Source: Streptosporangium sp. NBC_01495 | GTDB taxonomy: Bacteria > Actinomycetota > Actinomycetes > Streptosporangiales > Streptosporangiaceae | DNA: 64,000 nt | Reading direction: 5' to 3' | NCBI RefSeq assembly: GCF_036250735.1 | Contig: NZ_CP109430.1 | Location: forward strand, 8,990,001-9,054,000 | In this document: one piece after another, positions 17,313-25,582 of the stretch | Layout of the letters: each line of letters opens with the position of its first letter | Numbering within the stretch: position 1 is the first letter of the stretch | Translations under genes and position numbers: made by a program | Notes under the pieces: model-generated | The model's input: only the letters and a program-made list of their open reading frames with translations | The model's database searches: none | Told to the model about the DNA's origin: nothing

Positions 17313-18053
17313 GTGCTGGTCGACCTGCTGACCTACGCCGGCCGGGTCCTGCCCGGCCTCCTGCTGATCGGCGCCTGTTTCGCCCTGGCACGCGGCGGGG
17401 GCGACCCCCTGCTGAGGATCATGGTGCTCGTCTTCGGGTTCGTGCTGATCCGCGACGCGATGACGCCCCTGGGGTTCTGGCGCTTCGGGGCCGCCGGCAT
17501 GGTGCCGTGGCTGCGCTTCACCGACCATGCGGGGATCCTGCTGGTGTTCGGCGTGAGCACGGTAGCGCTGACCGCGCTCGTGCTGCGCCTGGATCGCGGC
17601 CTTCGTGCGCTGGTGCGCTGGGGTCGCTTTGGAATCGCCGCGATAGGGCTCGGCATCGGCGGCGGCGTGCTGGCCGCCGCCCCGGTGCTGCTGCTGTCGC
17701 GGTTCACGCCACTGCCCGAGCGCGGTGGAGCGGTCGCCCTCGGCCTGCTGCCGGTACTGCTGTTCTTCTGCCTGGCCGGCAACCTGGCCGAAGAGGTGCT
17801 GTTTCGCGGTTTCCTGCAGGGCCGCCTGGAAGAGCACGACAGCCCCCAACGGGCGGCCCTGTTGTCAGCGGTGCTGTTTTCCGCCTGTCATGTTTTCCTG
17901 GCCTCCACGGTGACCGGTGTCGGCTGGCCACTACTGGTCTTCACCCTGTTCGAGGGATTGATCTGCGCCTTCCTGAGACTGCGCCACGGGGTCATCGCCG
18001 CAGCCCTTGCCCACGGGACCGCGATCTTCCTGCTGGCCGGCGGGCTGGCTTGA
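17313..18053 (+). CDS. CPBP-family intramembrane metalloprotease
   Basis: This polytopic membrane protein (246 residues, about seven hydrophobic helices) carries the CPBP/CAAX-protease (PF02517) signatures: the NLAEEVLFRGFLQGRL motif with the catalytic EE..R (about residues 158-163), FSACHVFL with the second histidine, and AHGTAIF. Members cleave prenylated or small hydrophobic peptides, or act as membrane scaffolds; the substrate here is unknown. GTG 17313 follows GGAGA by 7 nt; an upstream in-frame TTG at 17295 has no ribosome-binding site. Divergent from the TetR gene and probably repressed by it. Confidence 0.8.
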   Translation: MLVDLLTYAGRVLPGLLLIGACFALARGGGDPLLRIMVLVFGFVLIRDAMTPLGFWRFGAAGMVPWLRFTDHAGILLVFGVSTVALTALVLRLDRGLRALVRWGRFGIAAIGLGIGGGVLAAAPVLLLSRFTPLPERGGAVALGLLPVLLFFCLAGNLAEEVLFRGFLQGRLEEHDSPQRAALLSAVLFSACHVFLASTVTGVGWPLLVFTLFEGLICAFLRLRHGVIAAALAHGTAIFLLAGGLA

Positions 18054-18234
18054 TTCTCCAGCGGGACTCCTGCCGGGCCTGGTCTCCGCCCACACCTCGG
18101 GCGGAGACCACCCCGTTCGTCCAGCGGCAGGTGTCCCCGTGCCTGCCGCTGGATGTCCGGTCCCTGCCCGCTCCGGTACGGCGCACTGACCGTCCACTGC
18201 CGCCCGGCAGAGCACCGGCCAATGAGCCGAACGG

Positions 18235-19650
18235 TTACGAGATCGCCAGCTGGGTGACCGACGGTCCGGGCAGCGTCACCGTCACGGTGCCCTGCGAGAC
18301 GGGCAGCGTGCCCAGCGAGGCGGGCAACTCATAGCTCGCCGTGTTCCCGCTCTTCTGGATGGCGGCGGCCCTCGTCACTCCGGTGCCGACGCCGACGACG
18401 GCGGCGGCGGGCGTCGAGCCCTTGTTCACCAGGACGACGACCTTGGGGTTGGCCGAGGCGTACACCTCGACGTCGGGAAGGGTGGTCTGGGCGCGGACCA
18501 GGGAGCTTCCGAAGCGGGCCAGCGCGGTGTCCTGCTGCCCGGTGAAGAAGCCCACTCCCTGGTAGATCGGCATGCGCTCGTTGAGCCCGGCCCCGTTGCG
18601 GGCGTAGAGGGGGCGCTCGTCGTTCGGCTGGTCGTACAGCAGGCCGAGCGCGCCGTTCTTGTCGCCGTAGAGGAAGCCCTTGGCGCCGGCCTTCAGCAGG
18701 TGGCCCCAGACGCTGGCCGACCACCAGATCGCGGCGTTGCGGTACTGGAAGGGCTCGGTGCCGATGTTGCCGCAGTGAGCCAGCTCAGGGGGATTGTTGT
18801 CGACGCTCCAGGAAGAGTTGATCTCTCCCACCTGGATGTCGATCTTGTCTGCGCGCGCGGGCACCTCCTCCTTGATGATCGAACGGACCTGGTTGACGTC
18901 GCTCCCCCACTGGGTGGTCTCGGCGAGCAGCTGGCTGTCGCAGACGAGCTTGCCGCCGGGCTTGCCGACCTCGCGGCCCTCGCCGTACTTGTGGAAGTCG
19001 ACGAAGTCGGTACGGCTGCCGCTGGTCTTGAGGAAGGTCCGGATGGCACCCATGTCGGGCCACGCGGCCGCCGGTCCGCCGATCTTGATGGTCGGGTCGA
19101 CGGCCTTCATCGCGTCGTAGGCGGCGTTGAACTTGACGGAGTACGCCGCGAAGTCGGCGGGCTCGTTGCCGATGATCCATCGGGCGACCCGGTTCTGCGT
19201 GGAACCGGTGTTGAAGTGCCTGACGATGTTGGCGGCGTCGACGGCGCTCTCCGGAACGATCACCATGGGTTCGGCACCGCGTGCCTTGATGGCCGAAACC
19301 CACTGGTCACCCGTAACAGTGGTGTCGGCACCCGCCCCGTTGGCCACGATCGCGCTGGTCGGGTCTCCGGGGGTGGCGTACTGCAGTCCCATCCGCATCA
19401 TGCCGAACCGGCCCTGGACCATGGCCTGCTCGCGGGGGTCGTTGGTGATGTAGTGCCCGTAACCGTATCCGGTGATATCCAGGCCGAACGCGTGTGGCGA
19501 CACGGGACGTTCGACGGTGGCGAAGTCGACGGTGACGTTCGCGGCTGCCGCCCCTGCGGGAGGGCTGGACAGCCCGGCGACGACGGCCATGGAAGCCGTC
19601 ACCGCCGTCAGACGGTGGATTCTTCTGCGACTCAACGCGTGATCCTTCAT
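18235..19650 (-). CDS. Secreted clan-A type glycoside hydrolase-like protein
   Basis: The product (about 471 residues) starts with an export signal (SRRRIHRLTAVTASMAVVAGL, cleavage near AAA; the SRRRI run resembles a twin-arginine signal). The mature part looks like a TIM-barrel glycosidase followed by a small C-terminal beta domain. Candidate catalytic acids are the glutamate in IIGNEPADF (acid/base) and that in QVGEINSSW (nucleophile), placed as in clan GH-A families such as GH39 and GH79. The exact GH family and substrate are not recognisable from sequence alone. An in-frame GTG lies ten codons upstream. Next to it lies the tail of an epimerase gene, hinting at a former polysaccharide locus. 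Confidence 0.6.
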   Translation of the reverse strand: MKDHALSRRRIHRLTAVTASMAVVAGLSSPPAGAAAANVTVDFATVERPVSPHAFGLDITGYGYGHYITNDPREQAMVQGRFGMMRMGLQYATPGDPTSAIVANGAGADTTVTGDQWVSAIKARGAEPMVIVPESAVDAANIVRHFNTGSTQNRVARWIIGNEPADFAAYSVKFNAAYDAMKAVDPTIKIGGPAAAWPDMGAIRTFLKTSGSRTDFVDFHKYGEGREVGKPGGKLVCDSQLLAETTQWGSDVNQVRSIIKEEVPARADKIDIQVGEINSSWSVDNNPPELAHCGNIGTEPFQYRNAAIWWSASVWGHLLKAGAKGFLYGDKNGALGLLYDQPNDERPLYARNGAGLNERMPIYQGVGFFTGQQDTALARFGSSLVRAQTTLPDVEVYASANPKVVVLVNKGSTPAAAVVGVGTGVTRAAAIQKSGNTASYELPASLGTLPVSQGTVTVTLPGPSVTQLAIS

Positions 19651-19831
19651 CTTCGGCACTTCCGGTGGAAGCCATCGCACGATTCAGCCCCATTCGGGGT
19701 GAATGTGCCGTGGCGGACGCCATGCTACTGATCTTCAAGTCCGCATGTCTCTAGGATCCCGCCTGCAACAACCTCACCTTTTGTCCCGGTTTGTTGTGAA
19801 AGCGTCGGCACCATTCCGGCCGGCGGGGCCC

Positions 19832-19970
19832 GGTCAGGGCGCGCTCGCGGCAAGCATCTCGGTGAGATCGGCAATGCGCGCGGAAGCCCGGCCGTCGCCG
19901 AACGGGGTGACACCCATCGACGCCTTACCCAACTGAGCCATCGACCGGACGAATGCGGGAAGCTGCTCGG
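19832..19970 (-). pseudogene. C-terminal remnant of UDP-GlcNAc 2-epimerase-like gene
   Basis: A minus-strand frame ending in TGA at 19832-19837 area encodes GVTPFGDGRASARIADLTEML, matching the conserved C-terminus of WecB-type epimerases (the N-P-[FY]-GDG-xA-x-RI signature). Only about 45 codons remain and no start is seen; upstream sequence changes immediately into the oppositely oriented integrase fragment. It is a truncated relic produced by rearrangement. Confidence 0.5.
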
Positions 19971-20252
19971 GTTATCGGCGTCACCGAGGACTCGCCCTGG
20001 CTCTTCCCCGGCGGGTTCGCCGGACTGCACCTCAGCGACTTTCAGCTGGGAACCCGGCTGAAGCGGCTGGGCATCTGCTCCCGCCCCAATCGGACATCGG
20101 CTCTCCTCAGCCTCTCCACCGCATTGCCGCCCATGGTCCTCACGGAGCTCCTGGGAATCAGCCCAGAGACCGTCACCGCCTGGACGCAGACGGGCGGCAA
20201 GTGGGTTCGCTACGCGGCAGAACTCCCCGATCGGCATCACCCCAAAACCTGA
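19953..20252 (+). pseudogene. C-terminal remnant of a tyrosine-type integrase/recombinase
   Basis: The 99-codon frame carries WLFPGGFAG, then TRLKRLGI, then a helix with ALPPMVLTELLGISPETVTAW and finally GGKWVRYAAEL. This pattern is the C-terminal end of a family of actinobacterial site-specific integrases (W-L-F-P-G, L-G-I, A-x-L-L-G-I, W-x-x-Y-A). The N-terminal and most of the catalytic portion, including the active-site arginines, are absent. It abuts the epimerase relic on the opposite strand, marking an old integration or deletion junction. Confidence 0.5.
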
Positions 20253-20331
20253 GAAGGACTGTCGTGATGCGTGGCTCCCTACCGGAAGCGGTCCGGTAGG
20301 GGAGTTCATGTTGACGCTGCTGTCCAGATGT

Positions 20332-21474
20332 TCAGGAGAGTTCGTACACCAGCGACGCCACCTTGTCCCCGGCCTCGTGGCCAGCAGGGTCGCGGCGCTC
20401 GGTCTGGACCCAGAGTCGCGTCGTGCCGGGCACGGGGGCGATGTTCACGATGCGGTCGGCTGGGCCGCCCACCGGTAAGGTCGATTTGGTCCATCTGCCG
20501 CCGCGCAGGTTGAGCACATAGGGCGCGCCGGCGGTGGGATTGGCGGCGATCCACAGGCCGGACACCGGGTCGGTGCGCACTGCGGTCAAGCCTGTCCGCA
20601 CCACGTTCAGGCTCACCTGTTTCCACTGGGTGCGGTCCCAATGCAGGACGACCGGGCTGCCGCCGTCCGCCCAGAATGGGCCGACCGCCCACGCTTGGCC
20701 GTCCGATTGGGCCGTCAGGCTCAGCTGCCCAAGGTAGCTCCGCCCGCGACACGATCCCGGAGCCGCGTCCACCATGCACGGGTGATCGATCTTCTTCCAG
20801 TTCGCGCCGTTCCAGTGCAGCGTGGTGGCCACCTCGTTACTCATCTGCTGGTCGGTCACCACCCAGACATCGTCAGGGCGGGCCGCGGCGACCCTGGCCA
20901 GGGAACGCACCGGGGGCGTGTCATCCCGCCAGGTCTTCCCACTGCGATGCAGCACTTTCGAGGAGCCGCCGTCGGGATCCATGCCGGTGACGAGCCACAC
21001 GTCGTCGTGGGAGTCCACGGCGATGCCGACCGCCGGATTCCACTCCGCGCTTCGGGAAAGGTGTCGCGTCCAGCGCCCATCCGACCATTGCCACAATTGC
21101 TCTGTCACGTTGTCGTACGCGCCGTGGACGGCTGCAGCCGCCCAGATCGTCTTCCCTGTCGGGGAGCTGGTGACATCGAGCCGCCTGGCCTTGCCGAACG
21201 GTCCGGGCAGTCCGGTGCGTCTCCATGAGGCTCCGTCCCAGCGCAGCATCGACCAGCCGGACCGTCGCCCCTCCATGGTGAACAGCGACGCCCCGCCGCC
21301 CGTCGTGGAGATCATCCGTAAGTCGCCCTGGCCGGTGTATCTCAGCGTCCAGCGCGACGCCGACTCGACGGCGTCGTCAGCGGTCCGCCCAGCACCGCTC
21401 GGGGGCGTGTCGGCGGCCAGGACGCACACGCCCACAAGGACCAGGGCAGCGAGCACCCCTGTAGGGTTACGCAT
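20332..21474 (-). CDS. Exported beta-propeller-like protein, function unknown
   Basis: The product (about 380 residues) has an N-terminal hydrophobic segment (VLAALVLVGVCVLAA, residues 5-19; ending VCVLAAD, so either a signal peptide or weak lipobox) and then repeating units of about 45-55 residues built around a W-x-x-G-x-W or LHW-[DN]-x-x-x-W-K core: SWRRTGL, GRWTRHL, KTWRDDT, ANWKKID, TQWKQVS and GRWTKST. This repeat pattern suggests a six- or seven-bladed beta-propeller. No catalytic motif is visible. It stands alone on the minus strand. ATG 21474 is preferred over the upstream start. Confidence 0.6.
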   Translation of the reverse strand: MRNPTGVLAALVLVGVCVLAADTPPSGAGRTADDAVESASRWTLRYTGQGDLRMISTTGGGASLFTMEGRRSGWSMLRWDGASWRRTGLPGPFGKARRLDVTSSPTGKTIWAAAAVHGAYDNVTEQLWQWSDGRWTRHLSRSAEWNPAVGIAVDSHDDVWLVTGMDPDGGSSKVLHRSGKTWRDDTPPVRSLARVAAARPDDVWVVTDQQMSNEVATTLHWNGANWKKIDHPCMVDAAPGSCRGRSYLGQLSLTAQSDGQAWAVGPFWADGGSPVVLHWDRTQWKQVSLNVVRTGLTAVRTDPVSGLWIAANPTAGAPYVLNLRGGRWTKSTLPVGGPADRIVNIAPVPGTTRLWVQTERRDPAGHEAGDKVASLVYELS

Positions 21475-21489
21475 CCCCCAAAGGATCAC

Positions 21490-22070
21490 ACACCCTGCGC
21501 AGGCACCGGTAACTCATACATCCCGTACGAGACCCCGCAACTTCAACGCTTCAGCCAGGCATGGAGGGCACGATCGCACCGAAACCAGTATGAACCGTAA
21601 TAGCAGAGATCGTCAGTCGCCCCCAAACCCAATAACCCCAGGTCAGAGGCGAGTTCATTGGATTCTGCTCCATTGCTACTGTACTGGGACGTCTCAGGCC
21701 ATCTCAGGTAGGACCCGTCGGTTCGCCTTGGGGCCTCATTCTCCGAGAGAGCGCGGCTTCTGGAGCTATGCGGGCTGTTCCACAGGTTCCATTAGCCGGG
21801 GTTACCAATGGAGCGGACGCTTCCTCCGCTCAAGCTTCGCCTCTCCCGGAGCGCGTAACCCACGAACGCGATAGGGCGCCCCGCTCCGTGACGGAGCGGG
21901 GCGCTTCTCTATTCACGACGGCGCGGCGAAGCGGGTGCTGACGCTCGTTCAGGGGCCGGCGGCGGAGGCGTGATCGTTTACGTGGTGTTCCCATTTTGTT
22001 CCCGTCGGCCCTGTTCGGAGGGTGTTGGCGGGGTCGGGGACAGGGGGCACTGAGGGCGGTCGAAAAACAT
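21490..22070. other. Gene-poor spacer
   Basis: No protein-coding gene is supported. The stretch 21590-21870 is less GC-rich than the surroundings and ends in a strong hairpin (21876-21904). It might encode a structured transcript on the plus strand, but no known RNA family was recognised. Confidence 0.4.
21876..21904 (+). terminator. Rho-independent terminator-like hairpin
   Basis: GCGCCCCGCTCCG pairs with CGGAGCGGGGCGC around a short TGA loop, a 13-bp stem, followed by TTCTCTATT. It would end plus-strand transcription, although no gene is recognised upstream on that strand; it may therefore mark an unannotated RNA. Confidence 0.6.
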
Positions 22071-22099
22071 TTGCTCTGGCAGGACAGGATTTGTAGTCT
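22071..22099 (+). promoter_or_regulatory. Vegetative-type promoter
   Basis: TTGCTC (22071-22076) and TAGTCT (22094-22099) are separated by exactly 17 bp, a good fit to the principal-sigma consensus. It drives the short leader ORF and RNA structure just downstream. Confidence 0.5.
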
Positions 22100-22130
22100 C
22101 GGGGCACGCCGAAAGGAGGTGGTCCGAACG

Positions 22131-22172
22131 ATGGTTGCTCATAGTTGGGCTAGCGAGGTGGCTGTCCGCTAG
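22131..22172 (+). CDS. 13-residue leader ORF with near-perfect ribosome-binding site
   Basis: ATG at 22131 opens a 13-codon frame (MVAHSWASEVAVR) closed by TAG. Eleven nucleotides upstream lies AAAGGAGGTG (22112-22121), an almost complete complement of the 16S 3' end, unusually strong for this genome. A promoter sits 30-60 nt upstream and a large folded element starts about 60 nt after the stop. The peptide has no recognised relatives in my knowledge, though similar short frames with the same leader recur in actinomycetes as I remember. It may be a leader peptide, a regulatory micro-ORF or a small protein. Confidence 0.45.
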   Translation: MVAHSWASEVAVR

Positions 22173-22235
22173 GACGCCGCGACCGGACTCTGTCCGGGCG
22201 TCTGGCGACGTTCGGCGAATCCACGACAATCACCG

Positions 22236-22330
22236 GAACCCCGGGCCGCCGGAGGCGGGCGATCCCGCCTGTAGTCCACCGGCCCCCCTGCCGAGCAGGG
22301 GGAAGTGGCCCGGGGTTCTTCCCTTTTCAG
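22236..22330 (+). ncRNA. Multi-branched RNA fold ending in a U-rich tract
   Basis: GAACCCCGGGCC (22236-22247) pairs with GGCCCGGGGTTC (22307-22318), closing an inner hairpin AGGCGGG-CGAT-CCCGCCT and another CCCCCTG-CCGA-GCAGGGG, giving a three- or four-way junction. It is followed by TTCCCTTTTC, like a terminator. It lies downstream of the 13-codon ORF and upstream of a minus-strand TetR gene, so it ends a free-standing short transcript. Confidence 0.55.
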
Positions 22331-22446
22331 CACCTTTCTTCTAGAGCGTCCCGCTGGGCCTCCATCCGGGTCGGCGTCACCAGGGGCAAAGTAGCTCCGT
22401 GTGACGGGTTGGTTCGGCGATCAGGACTTTATTCACAGACGAGCCC

Positions 22447-23178
22447 TCAGGTGGGGAGACCCGCGGCGATGCCGTTGAGTACCCGGTCCAGCCCGTACTG
22501 GAAGCGCGCCTCCGGCGGCATGTGCGGAACCCGGGCCTCCAGGATGGATCGGTTGAACATCGGATACTTGCCTGACGCGACGACCGCCTGAACGTAGGGG
22601 CCGACGTACTCGTGCATCCACTGCTTCATGTCCATGCCCGTACGGCGGGCCTCCTCGATCCAGCCGATCTCTCTGAGCGTCGCGCTGTTGGTGTAGTCGT
22701 TCAGCATCCCGGCGTAGCTGGTGATCTCGTCGATGTCGAGGTCGAATCCGGCGAGGGCGCCGACCGTGAACTCGTGCACACGCAGCAGGTTGGGGCCCAT
22801 GGTCGGGCGCCGGGTGACCAGCGCGCTCTGCCAGGGATGACGTAGACCCACGGTCCTGGACTGATGGGCGACCAGTGAGAGGTCGGCCCGCCAGTCCCCC
22901 GTCGGCCGGTCGGGGAGATCTATCTCACCCATCACCTCGTCGATCATGAGGTCGATCAGGTCGTCGCGTTTGGGAACGTACCTGTAGAGCGACATCGCGC
23001 CGGTGCCCATGTCGCAGGCGATCCGCCGCATCGTCGCAGCGCCCAGCCCCTCGGCGTCGGCGATCCGCACGGCCACCCGGGTGACCTGCTCCCTGCTGAA
23101 CCCGGGCCGCCGCCCCGGCCCCGACCGGTCCACGCGCTCGGGGCGCATCCAGATGCTGACGTGTTCCTCGGTGGTCAT
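22447..23178 (-). CDS. TetR/AcrR-family regulator with TetR_C_1-type domain
   Basis: This 243-residue protein has the helix-turn-helix region (FSREQVTRVAVRIADAEG to MSLYRYVPKRDDLIDLMID, about residues 25-75) and the 'GxxAxTMRRIA' pattern of regulators with the tetracycline-repressor-like C-terminal domain TetR_C_1 (PF02909, inferred). It is divergent from a DHA2-family efflux pump; two GTAC-N3-GTAC sites lie between them, so it most likely represses the pump and its partner reductase. Confidence 0.85.
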   Translation of the reverse strand: MTTEEHVSIWMRPERVDRSGPGRRPGFSREQVTRVAVRIADAEGLGAATMRRIACDMGTGAMSLYRYVPKRDDLIDLMIDEVMGEIDLPDRPTGDWRADLSLVAHQSRTVGLRHPWQSALVTRRPTMGPNLLRVHEFTVGALAGFDLDIDEITSYAGMLNDYTNSATLREIGWIEEARRTGMDMKQWMHEYVGPYVQAVVASGKYPMFNRSILEARVPHMPPEARFQYGLDRVLNGIAAGLPT

Positions 23179-23198
23179 GGGCCCCCTCCCTCTCTTGC

Positions 23199-23209
23199 GT
23201 ACATCGTAC
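23199..23209. promoter_or_regulatory. GTAC-N3-GTAC operator candidate, copy 1
   Basis: GTACATCGTAC, flanked by CTGAAA. It forms with the second copy a direct pair, 34 bp start to start, in the spacer between divergent TetR and efflux genes. Confidence 0.5.
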
Positions 23210-23232
23210 CTGAAAGCTATTGTCCATTTCGA

Positions 23233-23243
23233 GTACGTCGTAC
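23233..23243. promoter_or_regulatory. GTAC-N3-GTAC operator candidate, copy 2
   Basis: GTACGTCGTAC followed by CCGAAA, nearly identical to copy 1. It lies 17 nt before the efflux-pump start codon, a position where bound repressor would block it. Confidence 0.5.
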
Positions 23244-23259
23244 CCGAAATGGAGGAGTC

Positions 23260-24792
23260 ATGAATCGATCGATGTACGTGGGCCTGTCAGGGGTGGTGTT
23301 AGGCATGGTCACCGCTCCCCTCGACGGGATGATGCTCGGCCCGGCCCTGCCGGCGATCGTGAGCGATCTGGGCGGTCTTGAGAACTTCTCCTGGGTCATG
23401 ACGGCTTACCTGGTCGCCATGGCCGCCTCGACCCCGATCTGGGGAAAACTCGGCGACCTGTACGGCCGCAAGGTCGTCTACATCGCTGCGATCGTGGTGT
23501 TTCTGCTTGGGTCGGGATTGTCAGGGCTGTCGCAGGACATGACCCAGCTCGTCGGATTCAGAGCGGTGCAGGGGCTGGGCGGTGGCGGCCTGATGGTCGG
23601 CGCCATAGCGCTCATCTCCGAAATGGTGCCGCCCCGCCAGAGCGGCAAACTGATGGGACTGATCGGCACGATGATGCCGATCGCCTTCATCGCGGGGCCG
23701 CTCGTCGGCGGCCTGCTCACCGAGCGGCTGAGCTGGCGCTGGACCTTCTACGTCAACCTCCCGATCGGCGCTGTCGCCCTCCTGCTCATCGGCTTCGCCG
23801 TACGGCTCGCACCACGGCGGATCAAGGCGAGGATCGACTTCCTGGGCGCGTCGCTCCTGACCGTCGGACTGGTGGCGTTGAGCCTGCTGACGAGCTGGGG
23901 CGGCACGCAGTACGCCTGGGCCTCCGTCCCGATCGTCTCGCTGGCGGCGACCGTCGTGGTGGCCCTGACGGTGTTCATCCACGTGGAGCGCCACGCCGCC
24001 GAACCGATCGTCCCGCTCAGGCTGTTCGCCGACCGCAACTTCACCCTCGCCCAGATCCTGCGTTTCCTCAGTGGCGTCGGGATGGTGGTCGCGGCCAACT
24101 TCCTGCCCCAGTACATGCAGATCGTGCAGGGCGCCTCCCCGACCGAGAGCGGGCTGCTGATCCTGCCCTCGATGCTCGGCATGGTCCTCGTGATGATCTG
24201 CACCGGGCAGCTCATCACCCGCAACGGGCGCTACCGGATCTACCCCATCCTCGGCGGGGCCGTCCTGACCGTCGGCATGCTCGTGCTGCTCGCACTCCGC
24301 ACCGACACCAATCTGGCGCTCGCCTCGGGGCTCACGCTGATCGGGGGCGTCGGCGTCGGCCTGCTCATGCAGAGCACCACGATCATCACGATGAACAGCG
24401 CGGAACCCCGTGACATGGGCGCGGCCAGCGGCTCGATCACCCTCTGGCACACCATGGGCGCTTCGCTGGGCGTCGCCGTACTGGGCGCCCTTTACACCAG
24501 CCGACTGCAGGACACCCTCATCGACCACCTCGGCGCCGAAGCGGGGAAGCGGATCTTCTCCGGCGGCGAGCTGACGGCCCAGGCGCTCACCGCCTTCCCC
24601 GCGGCCATGCGCGAGGCCACCCAGATCGCGGTGTCCAGCGGCGTGCACGCCATGGCCATCGGCTGCGCGGTCCTCGGGCTGGTCGCGTTCGCGCTCTCCT
24701 GGTTCGTGCGCGAGATCCCCCTGCGCGACAGCCTGCCGTACGAGCCCAACACCACTGACCTGCCGAATCGAGAAGGAGCACTTCATGTCTGA
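23260..24792 (+). CDS. DHA2-family MFS drug efflux transporter
   Basis: The product (510 residues) has about 14 hydrophobic helices, the layout of the EmrB/QacA (DHA2) proton-coupled exporters. Landmarks are motif D-like LDGMMLGPALPAI in helix 1, motif A GKLGDLYGRK between helices 2 and 3, motif B RAVQGLGGGG and motif C GPLVGGLLTERLSWRW. ATG 23260 follows GGAGG by 4 nt. The downstream FMN reductase start lies inside the last codons (8-bp overlap), so both are one operon controlled by the divergent TetR. Exported compound unknown. Confidence 0.9.
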   Translation: MNRSMYVGLSGVVLGMVTAPLDGMMLGPALPAIVSDLGGLENFSWVMTAYLVAMAASTPIWGKLGDLYGRKVVYIAAIVVFLLGSGLSGLSQDMTQLVGFRAVQGLGGGGLMVGAIALISEMVPPRQSGKLMGLIGTMMPIAFIAGPLVGGLLTERLSWRWTFYVNLPIGAVALLLIGFAVRLAPRRIKARIDFLGASLLTVGLVALSLLTSWGGTQYAWASVPIVSLAATVVVALTVFIHVERHAAEPIVPLRLFADRNFTLAQILRFLSGVGMVVAANFLPQYMQIVQGASPTESGLLILPSMLGMVLVMICTGQLITRNGRYRIYPILGGAVLTVGMLVLLALRTDTNLALASGLTLIGGVGVGLLMQSTTIITMNSAEPRDMGAASGSITLWHTMGASLGVAVLGALYTSRLQDTLIDHLGAEAGKRIFSGGELTAQALTAFPAAMREATQIAVSSGVHAMAIGCAVLGLVAFALSWFVREIPLRDSLPYEPNTTDLPNREGALHV

Positions 24793-25372
24793 CAACAAGC
24801 TCAAGCTGGCCGTCGTCGTCGGAAGCGTCCGCGAAGGACGCTTCGGCCCGACGGTCGCCAACTGGTTCGTGGGCGAGGCCGAACGTCACCAGGGATTCCA
24901 GGTCGACCTGATCGACCTGGCGGAGGTGCCGATCGGATCGGCCGCCCCTTCGATGTCACCGGCGCCCGAGGTGTTGCGGGCACTCGGCGGCCTCACGCCC
25001 CGCCTGGAGGCCGCCGACGCGTTCGTCATGGTGACCCCCGAGTACAACCACAGCTTCCCCGCGGCACTCAAGAGCGCCATCGACTGGCACAGCAGCCAGT
25101 TCCACGCCAAGCCCGTGGCGTTCGTGTCGTACGGCGGTATCTCCGGTGGCCTGCGGGCGGTGGAACACCTGCGGCTGGTCTTCGCCGAGCTACACGCCGT
25201 CACGACCAGAGACACCGTCAGCTTCCACGGAGCGTGGACGCAGTTCGAAGCCGACGGGCAGCCCAAGGACCCTGATGGCCCCGCCACGGCCGCCAAGACG
25301 CTTCTCGACCAGGTGACGTGGTGGGCCAGTGCGCTTCGGGACGCCAAGACCACCCGCCCCTACACCGCCTGA
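24785..25372 (+). CDS. NADPH-dependent FMN reductase family protein
   Basis: This 195-residue flavodoxin-fold protein shows the N-terminal FMN phosphate loop VVGSVREGRFGP and the conserved TPEYNHSFPAALKSAID segment (about residues 82-98) of the PF03358 family. Members reduce FMN, quinones or azo and nitro compounds. It is coupled to the efflux pump, and the start is preceded by GAAGGAG. Context suggests detoxification of a redox-active xenobiotic or antibiotic that also induces the pump. Confidence 0.85.
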   Translation: MSDNKLKLAVVVGSVREGRFGPTVANWFVGEAERHQGFQVDLIDLAEVPIGSAAPSMSPAPEVLRALGGLTPRLEAADAFVMVTPEYNHSFPAALKSAIDWHSSQFHAKPVAFVSYGGISGGLRAVEHLRLVFAELHAVTTRDTVSFHGAWTQFEADGQPKDPDGPATAAKTLLDQVTWWASALRDAKTTRPYTA

Positions 25373-25550
25373 CCGCCACCTCCACACGCAAGGGAATGTG
25401 CTCATCATGACGTCCTCTCCGGGAGGATCTCCATTCGCACCACCCGGCGGCCCGAACGCGACAAGGCCGTCACACTCGCCCGGCCCGCTCACGCCGAGCA
25501 CCAGGGCGCCGCCTTTGGCCCGATGCGGCCAGGGGATCACCACGGTGCCG

Positions 25551-25582
25551 CTTCCAGGAGTGACGGCCGTCACTCCTGGAAG
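25551..25582. repeat. Perfect 32-bp palindrome over the end of the dehydrogenase gene
   Basis: Sixteen bases (CTTCCAGGAGTGACGG) are followed immediately by their exact reverse complement. It spans the last four codons and stop of the minus-strand dehydrogenase and would form a loop-less hairpin or cruciform; no U-tract is present for classic termination. Confidence 0.75.
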
